This document shows, one piece after another, positions 57,284 through 64,000 of a stretch of 64,000 bases of DNA. The position numbers were made by a program, and so were the translations under genes. Each line of letters begins with the position of its first letter. Position 1 is the stretch's first letter. Origin of the DNA: Rhynchonema sp. JSB1_4 (lineage: Eukaryota; Nematoda; Chromadorea; Monhysterida; Xyalidae); the NCBI GenBank assembly GCA_030248065.1, contig JASAMV010009122.1, forward strand, positions 1-64,000. Direction: 5' to 3'. The notes under the pieces are model-generated. The model did no database searches. It was not told the origin of the DNA and was given only the letters and a program-made list of their open reading frames with translations.

Positions 57284-57469
57284 GGTAGCCGGCCTCCGGC
57301 TGGTACAGTAGGTGGCTATTTTTGGCTCAAAATGGTATAAAATCGATATTTTTCACTCCAAATAGGCGAAAAACCGGCCCGGGCCGGCCCGATTGCGACC
57401 TCTGTAATTCACCCAATTGCTGAATGCTGCGTTATTTGTCATAAATGTCATTTTTGTCACACAGTCAAC

Positions 57470-57870
57470 CAGTGTAGTGGCAGGCCCATGTGTGGGAGGT
57501 AAGTATGATGCGGGGTTGGGACCGGAAGCGTGAGAGGTATGATTTTGGTAACCCAACAAGGCGAAAAAACACCGTTTTTGTGATACAATTTTGGCCAAAA
57601 ATTGAGGTAAAAATAGTACTTTTTCAAAATTTTAGCCGAAAATCGCCTAAAAATAGGTATTATGGGTGGGTTTGCGCGCGAAGCGCGCGATTTTTGGGAA
57701 AATAAGGTCGAAAAACACCGATTTTTGCCTTAAAAGGGTATAAAATTGCTTGTGAGAGGTATGATTTGGAGTTGTGAGAGGTAAGTACTCACCCCCCCCA
57801 ACCCCCCTCGGGTTTTGTGGTAGGTAAGTACTGAGAGGGGGGCCCAATCCCCCCCCCAGCCACTACTATG
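57470..57870. mobile_element. hAT MITE, CAGTGTAGTGGC family, GAGGTAAGTA type
   Basis: 401 bp, CAGTGTAGTGGCAGGCCC to CCAGCCACTACTATG, with the exact 8-bp target CAGTCAAC at 57462-57469 and 57871-57878. GAGGTAAGTA / GAGGTATGATTT words at both ends. Core GCGCGCGAAGCGCGCGATTT. A broken relative is at 48890. Confidence 0.96.
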
Positions 57871-57919
57871 CAGTCAACAAGTGTACAATACAGTCGTGCT
57901 GTTTTTTTGTTTGTTTGTA

Positions 57920-58356
57920 CCGTAAAAACCTAAATAGAAGGGGGGGGCTCTATTAACTCACTGACCCCATTTTGGGGGGGCTCTATTACGGGGGGGGGCT
58001 CTATTCCGGGGGGGCCTCTATTAATTCACTGACCCGAACCTGAAAAAATTGTTCCTAGAAATACCCCCAAAAACCCCTAAAAAGGGGTTTGAAAGGATGT
58101 TTTTTCGCTTGTAATCGCATTTATTCGTGTCTATTCGTCAATAAGAGGCGTATTATGTGCTCTGAACGAACAACAAACGTGCATAAATGTACCTGTGCAC
58201 CACTATCAAGCCTTAATACACTACTGTATAGGGGATGTTACTTTGGGGGGGCTCTATTCCGGGGGGGGGGCTCTATTAATTCACTGGCCCCTTTTTGGGG
58301 GGCTGTATTACGGGGGGGCTGTATTCCGGGGGGGGGCTGTATTTAGGTTTTTACGG
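57920..58356. mobile_element. TA-target MITE, CCGTAAAAACCTAAATA family, intact
   Basis: 437 bp, perfect terminal repeats of at least 17 bp, TA at 57918-57919 and 58357-58358. GGGGGGCTCTATTA words repeat inside both ends. This is the uninterrupted reference copy for 50607-51292 and 53915-55888. Confidence 0.94.
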
Positions 58357-58685
58357 TACACTTGTTGATTGCACAAAACATTATTGTCATACAGTCAACA
58401 AGCGCACAAAACAGTCGTGCTGTTATGTACACATGTTGACGCGTGTGACATTTATGACAAATATGACATTTATTATTTGTCATACATTCAACAAGTGTCC
58501 ACACACGGGAAGAACAACGAGAACCTCTACTGGGACCGTGCAAAAATCAAGCAAAAATCAGAAAAAAAATTGGAAAGAGAACAAACGAACCAAAAATAGA
58601 ACGGTAGCACCGGTCAACGCAGGACGAGACGGTTGATGGAAGACTCATCACTATTGTAATCAGTTTATCCTGCAGAGGCTCTGGC

Positions 58686-59221
58686 GGGAAGACTCATTAT
58701 TTCTTTGAAAATAAAACGGATTAAACGGAATCCCCGTAATGAGTTTCCCCCAGGGCCGTTTCCCAGGAAGACTCATTATGCATGTTGTATGTGTCCGGCG
58801 TGTATTCTAAGCCTAAGCCTAAGTTTAAGCCTAAGCCAAGACTGAAGCCAACATATAGGCCTAAACGTGAGCATAAGCCTAAGCCTAAGCCTGAGCTCAA
58901 GCCTGAGCCCAAACATTGGTTCAGGACCAAGTTCCAGCTGGATTCCGTTTAATCCGTTTTATTTTCAAAGATCCGTTTAATCCGGTTAATCCGTTTAATC
59001 CGTTTTATTTATAGTGTTTCCGTTTTATAACAGTCTAGAGGCGTTATACAGAAAATGTTTCAACGCCTTGAAAACAGCAGTCATCGTGGATGATAACCAG
59101 CAGGTCGACAACGTGGCTCGAAACATGCGTGTTACTTGATGGCTGCTGTTGCGATGAAACATTTGCTGTATACTTTGTTTGGACCGAGAATAAAATGAAA
59201 GACTATATAATGAGTCTTCCC
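58686..59221. mobile_element. Inverted-repeat element with AAACGGATTAAACGG and TTAGGC words
   Basis: GGGAAGACTCATTAT to ATAATGAGTCTTCCC. Inside, AAAATAAAACGGATTAAACG (about 58710) pairs with its complement (about 58940-58990). CCTAAGCCTAAG-type stretches lie at 58806-58910. Extra GGAAGACTCAT copies at 58640 and 58770 suggest a second, overlapping unit. Confidence 0.7.
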
Positions 59222-59289
59222 GACACACGAAACGCGACACAGCGATGTTTGATTGATAAATCGTAAGACAAATCCAAATATTGGGATTT

Positions 59290-60560
59290 TTGACCAGGAA
59301 GTACTCGCGACGGCGAACCGACGCTCGCCTGCACTGCCGGAGACTTTACATCGTGAAAAATAGGCATTCACGTTGCTGTCTTCCCCAAACCGACGGCGCA
59401 GACGGGTTTCTGAACGCCGAAGACGATGGGCATCCCGTGACCAGGTGGGGAGGATGCCAGAAGCTGAGGAGATGCGCCCAATGGGAACAAAATTCTTGAT
59501 GCCATCTGGCAGGCTAATTTAATAGCAAGCCAGGTGTACTAAGAACTTCGCCCCAAGGCATGCACTAGAGCAAAAAGGATTCAATATCGTCCCAATTGGC
59601 TTCAGACCAGTTTTTGAATTTGGTTATTTTGCGAATGGGTGAGGTAGAATAACCAGTAGGAAGCCAAATCGGGCGATGATCGGTGGCAACATCTCCTAAA
59701 CTATATCTGACACTTCCACCTGGCCCAATTTGAAACCATGTGGCGAAGATAAGGTCCAAAATGTTTTTGCCACGAGTTGGAAGGTGGACCAATTGAGAAA
59801 CACCTAATAAATTTACCGTGTACAGAAAGTCTCTCTCGAGGGGGGAAACTGCTAATTTACCAGTTGATGGAGGGGAAGTTAAAATCACCAGAAGTAAGAG
59901 AACCTGAGGGCGGTAAACGACAGTGACACCCAATTTATTACCAGGAAAGGTTAATTGAAGGGCCAGAACCTCAAAATTGGGGGTGGAAATGGTCAGATTT
60001 TTGACAATTTTGAAATTTAAACCTTTGGAAATCAGGGCCCCAATACCGCCACCTTTGTTGTCCGTCCTATCCAACCAGTGGACTTGAAATGTCCCTCCAA
60101 CAGATATATTGGTCGCACAATGACTATATGAGAATCCATCCAAAATTTTTCCTGAATTGACAAGCCAGAAAATTCAAATTAACATTGCGCGCCAACGTGT
60201 AATCCCTATAAACTATGCAGTAAGCGAAATGTTTCAGCGATTAAAAACGTGGTCGACTGGCTGGTTTATTTTCAAATGAAAATGTTTTGTAAGAAATATA
60301 AATAGCGCAGTGGTTAAGCTTGGCTCATATTTGGAATCCTGAAGATCAAGGTGGTTTTGGGTGGATTCTCATATGGTCATTGTGCGACCAATAGAAGAGT
60401 TGAGTACGGTGGGGTCAAGCCAAGTTTCGGTCAAGAGATACACCACGTTGCCGCGCGTGAACTGCCTCCTCGAGCATGAGTCGATTGTTTGAAGTGGCCA
60501 GCGATCGCACATTGAGATGACAGAATCTGATACCTGTGGGGCAAGCAAGTATTTTTGATA
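59290..60560 (-). pseudogene. Non-LTR retrotransposon ORF2 endonuclease, decayed
   Basis: Reading right to left: IRFCHLNVRSLATSNN (near 60540), then after a frameshift VVYLLTETWLDPT (near 60420), then the inserted MITE, then GGTFQVHWLDRTDNKGGGIG (near 60090), VTVVYRP, LTSPPSTGKLAV, FLYTVNLLGVSQLVHLPTRG (with LDLIFAT) and VATDHRPIW. These are the steps of an AP-endonuclease-like domain (TETW, RP, DHxPI). Arg-rich linker residues follow at about 59450-59300. The reverse transcriptase is absent. Frameshift, MITE insertion and truncation make it inactive. Confidence 0.88.
60107..60393. mobile_element. TA-target MITE, TTGGTCGCACAATG family, copy 3
   Basis: Element 60109-60391 with TA on both sides, inserted in the retrotransposon endonuclease between ...LNSS and ISVGGTF in the protein frame. 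It starts TTGGTCGCACAATGACTATA and ends CATTGTGCGACCAA. Confidence 0.93.
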
Positions 60561-60639
60561 ATTAGGGTATTGGTGTTGTCTTTTTGCTTTGCCAAAAAGC
60601 TGCTAGCCTATTTGCTGTTATTTGAATCACGAATATCAC

Positions 60640-61330
60640 CCTCATCCTTATCATTCAGCAAATTCAAATCGAACGGAACATCATAATCCAATGGATCGCA
60701 CACGACGACTGAAAAAATCGACCATTTTTTCGGTCTTTTCAAAAACCATTGGCCTACCTAAGTCTTTTAAAACACGCAACACAATAATTTTATTTTTATT
60801 CACACGTTTAGCACGAAGACGAGACAGCACCGAAACAGATTTGTGGTGAATTGAGCGTTGCAGTTCGGTCAGGTCATTCGCAACCTGACAGCAGGTGCAG
60901 TCTGGTGCAAAGCTGACACACCAGATTTACCCATCAGCATTCGTTTTGTCCAACTGCTGGTTCATTTCATCATAACCTTGATTGGTCGGCCCTTCTTTCC
61001 AAACGATTTGCCCATACGAAACACAGCCACCACCGACGATGCGTCGCCACCCAAACTGCGCAGGATTGAACGCAACATGGACAGTTCGGTGCTGTTAGCC
61101 GGGCCAGTGCGCTTAGCCACAGTTTGCCAGCGGCCTTCATCTGACCAACCGTAGATCAAGCGTTGTTCGATTGGCCAATGGCCATTGGCCATTGTTCATC
61201 GGGCCAATGCTTTTCAGGTCATCAATTAAATCCGATTGTTTTTTGACGGTTTCGGTCTGCTGTTGAACAATAGCGAATAGATTGTCGTAGTCCTCTCGGC
61301 TGACCCTGCGCCCGCGTCGTGGTCATCGTG
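60640..61330 (-). pseudogene. Non-LTR retrotransposon ORF1, decayed
   Basis: Upstream (right) of ORF2 on the same strand. From right to left: a coiled-coil stretch REDYDNLFAIVQQQTETVKK (about 61300-61240); after a frameshift, LRSLGGDASSVVAVFRMGK and KKGRPIKVMM; then in a third frame SVSVLSRLRAKRVNKNK. The order coiled coil, FR(M/L)GK...RP(I/L)KV, then R.R.KR.NKNK is that of ORF1 RNA-binding proteins of jockey/CR1-like elements. At least two frameshifts are present. Confidence 0.75.
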
Positions 61331-61888
61331 GCACGCCGCTTGCCCTATGATCTCTCGATAAAAAAACGACCGTGCCAGAAAAAATGGTCCTCGGAGTTCT
61401 CCACTTTGAAATACAAGAGAAATGAGAGAATTTTGGTCCTGCGCAGTGCTGTGGCTGGGGGGACGAGCGACTAGGTAATTAATTACCGTAAAAACCTAAA
61501 TACAGCCCCCCCGGAATAGAGCCCCCCCGTAATACAGCCCCCCAAAAAGGGTCAGTGAATTAATAGAGCCCCTGCTCCCGGACGTTTTTTTAGGGTTTCT
61601 CCGGATCTTAGGTTTTGGGGTGAAAATTTTTCATGTGTTTATTATGTGTGGAATCGTGTGAAAACGTAGTATTTGCGCGCGTAGCGCGCGAATTTCGGGT
61701 AATTTGGGGTAAAAACCACTGATTTTGCACTAATTTCGGCCATTTTGGTCAAAAATTGGCACTTTTGGGGCAAAATCGGGGGGATACCTACTGTACCGGG
61801 GTGAAAATCGGGGGGGATACCTACTGTACCATACCAAACATCGGGGGGGATACCTACTGTACCAGGCGAGGGGGATACCTACTGTACT
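61331..61888. mobile_element. Fragments of several hAT-like and TA-target elements
   Basis: A left end CAGTGCTGTGGCTGGGG at 61444, a left piece of a CCGTAAAAACC element from 61486, then a right part of a GGATACCTACTGTACC-type element (61575-61888) with GCGCGCGTAGCGCGCG core. None is complete. Confidence 0.65.
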
Positions 61889-62280
61889 CAGTGTAGTTCC
61901 TGGTCCGGAGGGGGAGATAGCGGACCCTCCGTTTTTTTCGGAGGGGGAGATAGTGTACCCCCGAGGGGGGAAGGGGGGGAGACCCAAATTCGGGAAAAAG
62001 TCACTTTTTGAGGTAGAAAATTTGACCTATTTTTGCCCCTTTTTGGAAAAAATTCTTCATAAAAAGGGCATTTTGGCGACTTTTGAGAACATTGACCTAA
62101 AAATCACACATTTTTGGTATAAAAATGCCCATTTTAGGCCTAAAAATGCCTATTTTAGGCAAAAATTGGAGGCGATAGTGTACCCGGAGGGGGAGATAGG
62201 GGGATAGTGTACCACCTGAGGGGGAGATAGTGTACCCGAGGGGGGACCCCCCCAAACCCCCCCCCCCACCTCCAACACTG
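61889..62280. mobile_element. CAGTGTAGTTCC element, GGAGATAGTGTACC type, right end replaced
   Basis: Starts CAGTGTAGTTCCTGGTCCGG and matches 62330-62720 up to GGGGGGACCCCCCC. It then ends ACCTCCAACACTG, the right end of the CAGTGTTGGAGGT family. No 8-bp duplication matches across these two ends, so this is a hybrid or a rearranged nest. Confidence 0.75.
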
Positions 62281-62329
62281 TTTGACACAACAACACAGCC
62301 TTACCATACCACTAATCTATGGTACGGTC

Positions 62330-62720
62330 CAGTGTAGTTCCTGGTCCGGAGGGGGAGATAGCGGACCCTCCGTTTTTTTCGGAGGGGGAGATAGTGTACC
62401 CCCGAGGGGGGGGGAAGGGGGGGAAGACCCAAATTTGGGAAAAAGTCACTTTTTGAGGTAGAAAATTTGACCTATTTTTGCCCCTTTTTGGAAAAAATTC
62501 TTCATAAAAAGGGTATGTTGGCGACTTTTGAGAACATTGACCAGAAAATCACACATTTTAGGCCTATAAATGCCCATTTTAGGCCTAAAAATGGCCATTT
62601 TAGGCAAAAATTGGGGGAGATAGTGTACCCGGAGGGGGAGATAGGGGGATAGTGTACCACCCAAGGGGGAGATAGCGTACCCGAGGGGGGACCCCCCCTC
62701 CCCCCCCAGGAACTACACTG
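62330..62720. mobile_element. hAT MITE, CAGTGTAGTTCCTGG family, GGAGATAGTGTACC type
   Basis: 391 bp with perfect CAGTGTAGTTCCTGG ends and the exact 8-bp target GTACGGTC at 62322-62329 and 62721-62728. Same ends and similar TTTTTAGGCC core as 47339-47712, but the subterminal word is GGTACACTATCTCC rather than GGTACACTAACCGCC. Confidence 0.96.
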
Positions 62721-62826
62721 GTACGGTCACGGTGAAGGTTGGGGGTGGGGTTCTTTTAATGGGGGGGGGGTCAATTAATGGGGGGTTCTATTTTTGATTT
62801 CGAGCCATTTGGGTGGGGTTCAATTA

Positions 62827-63271
62827 CCGTATTGTCGGAAATAGAACCCGGGGGGTCTATTTTTTCACTGGGGTCATTTTGGGGGGGTTCAATTTATGGG
62901 GGGGGGTCAATTATTGGGGGGTTATATTTTTCATTTGGCCCCCCGACGAAAAAAATCATTGTTAATAATTCCCTTAAAAATGGCTTGTTTTCGGTATTTT
63001 CTACCTTTAACAGCGTCGATTATGCTTAAAAAGCTGTGTTCTGTTGTGTACGCAAGCTTAAACAACGTTTGACACAACAACAGAGCCCTACCACTAATCT
63101 GTGGTACGGTGAAGGTTGGGGGTGGGGTTCTATTAATGGGGGGGTCAATTAATGGGGGGTTCTATTTTTGATTTCGAGCCATTTAGGGGGGGTTCAATTA
63201 ATGGGGGGTTCTATTTCCGACAATACGGTATGGGGGGTCAATTAATGGGGGTTCTATTTCCGACAATACGG
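62827..63271. mobile_element. CCGTATTGTCGG element nested near the end of an older copy
   Basis: The inner copy is 62827-63228 (402 bp, TA at 62825-62826 and 63229-63230). Around it the older copy can be followed from about 62729 and ends at 63271 (TA 63272-63273). GGGGTTCTATT and GGGGGTCAATTAATG words repeat inside both ends. Confidence 0.88.
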
Positions 63272-63347
63272 TACACTAATTTCCCCTCCGAAAAAGTAGG
63301 GAGGTACACTAATTTCCCCGCCGGACCAGCCACCAGGAACTACACTG
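63272..63347. mobile_element. Right end of a CAGTGTAGTTCC element, GGTACACTAATTTCCCC type
   Basis: GGTACACTAATTTCCCC occurs twice before CCAGGAACTACACTG (ends 63347). The older CCGTATTGTCGG copy is inserted at the TA of the first GGTACAC. The left half is not found. This is a third subterminal word on the same ends. Confidence 0.8.
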
Positions 63348-63449
63348 CCTTAGTTAGCCGTACCCGAAACCCTACCAGCCCCGCCAAAGTAGCTGCAGCA
63401 CTACCAGCGCAGATATGTTTGGTTTACAGGTCGATCGAATCCCACACTA

Positions 63450-64000
63450 TGTCCAATCCCGATTACCGCATAAAACGTTCATTCGCTGTGTCCGGCGCGA
63501 CAGATGATAACGACGTTGCCGCCTCTTCGTCGTCCGTTCCTTCGTTGAGTTTCTCACTCGGTGCCTTTCTCAATCAAGCGGCCAAGGAGGATGCGCTCAC
63601 GAAAAAGAGCAACAACGTCGTACGTGCTGACGGTTGGTGTTTTGGATCTGAATACTTTCTCATGGGTTGGGTCTGTGCGAGGACGCGAATGTTCGAGTGC
63701 CGAATAATAATGTCCAGCATCAGAAATTCAAAACAAACTTGGATTGGTGGACGAAATAGTTAATCGTCGAGTTGTGTTTGAATTTGATTCGATTTGATCG
63801 AAATTGTTGGACTGCAACACCGATTGTGTAATTTTTGTTCTTCATCGAATTTGTACGCCATTTCAGATTTTATCGCAGCCAAGCCACGTGGTCCCCGAGG
63901 TCTGTTAGACAGCGGTGCTGGACCGAGAGGCGGTTACCACCGTGGTCGTGGTGGTCAACAGACATTCGACCGCGGTGGCAGTGCACGCAGCGCCAGACCC
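63450..64000 (+). CDS. RG-rich protein, N-terminal part, runs off the window
   Basis: Exon 1 from the ATG at 63450 to about 63619 encodes MSNPDYRIKRSFAVSGATDD, then a Ser/Val run and FSLGAFLNQAAKEDALTKK, ending at the donor GTC|GTACGT. Exon 2 begins after TTTCAG near 63867. Its GPRGL, GPRGGYHRGRGG and RGG words look like an arginine-methylated, RNA-binding RG/RGG domain. The family is not identified from this much sequence. Its ATG follows the transposon cluster by only 100 bp, so the promoter may lie within or beside mobile DNA. Confidence 0.6.

Larger units (their letters stand above)
55923..57404. mobile_element. hAT element with GGCCCGGCC arrays, copy 2, outer layer of a nest
   Basis: CAGAGGTCGCAATGGGGCCG to CGGCCCGATTGCGACCTCTG. 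Exact 8-bp target TAATTCAC at 55915-55922 and 57405-57412. It contains a truncated GGTACAGTAGG-type element (about 56076-57380), which in turn contains the element at 56162. Confidence 0.95.
53489..58500. mobile_element. 5-kb element with TGTACACTTGTTGACTG arrays, carrier of several nests
   Basis: GACACTTGTTGACTG near 53489 and CATTCAACAAGTGTCC near 58500 look like its ends. The same word recurs, in both orientations, at 53545, 53600, 53625, 53675, 53705, 57465, 57875, 58360, 58400, 58430 and 58490. Only about 1 kb is its own sequence; the rest is later insertions. No target duplication or coding region was found, so the limits are provisional. Confidence 0.55.

Noticed and set aside
58806..58910. 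Telomere or chromosome end
   Set aside because: The TTAGGC units are few, degenerate and internal, with ordinary genes on both sides.

Overview
The window looks like nuclear DNA from a nematode. Every protein-coding gene I can read is split by short introns with GT...AG borders. The gene families are metazoan: a myosuppressin-type neuropeptide receptor, an SLC6 transporter, a globin of the elongated nematode type, Polycomb and spliceosome proteins. Short arrays of TTAGGC, the nematode telomere unit, lie inside two transposable elements. The species cannot be named. No bacterial, viral, rRNA or complete tRNA sequence was seen.

Layout of genes, left to right: a neuropeptide GPCR (about 2.0-6.7 kb, +), an SLC6 transporter (12.55-8.33 kb, -), a poorly coding stretch full of MITEs and inverted repeats (12.9-20 kb), a roughly 600-residue globin protein (20.0-23.2 kb, +), an unrecognised single-pass membrane protein (24.6-26.2 kb, +), a very unusual receptor joining a C-type lectin domain, a roughly 690-residue Thr-rich stalk and an adhesion-type seven-helix domain (32.7-26.4 kb, -), a membrane-anchored tandem DOMON protein (36.5-34.2 kb, -), then four housekeeping-type genes on the same strand: glutaredoxin-DEP-DUF547 (41.5-37.9 kb), the YJU2B/CCDC130 splicing factor (43.6-41.8 kb), an aldo-keto reductase (45.6-44.1 kb) and a PCGF Polycomb RING protein (48.3-46.8 kb). 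An RG-rich protein begins at 63.45 kb and runs off the end.

From 47.3 to 63.35 kb the sequence is almost wholly mobile DNA. A decayed non-LTR retrotransposon (59.3-61.3 kb) sits between nests of short terminal-inverted-repeat elements. Most carry 8-bp target duplications and CAGTG-like ends typical of the hAT superfamily; others use TA targets. Many nests are three or four elements deep, and most levels can be proved by an intact target duplication. Families share nearly the same ends but carry different short words repeated just inside the ends (GGTACACTAACCGCC, GGTTGCAAGGTACC, GAGGTAAGTA, ATCTATCTATCGTCAACA and others). Many also share a CGCGCG palindromic core. One hAT copy at 7.2-8.2 kb keeps the last exon of a transposase, which ties at least its own family to hAT.

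The genes do not form one obvious pathway. Neuronal signalling (neuropeptide receptor, SLC6 transporter), redox or haem chemistry (globin, DOMON, glutaredoxin, AKR) and nuclear functions (YJU2B, PCGF) are each represented. Exon borders below were set by eye from splice consensus, reading-frame phase and family conservation. Seven-helix, AKR, SLC6, globin and lectin-receptor models keep phase at nearly every junction.
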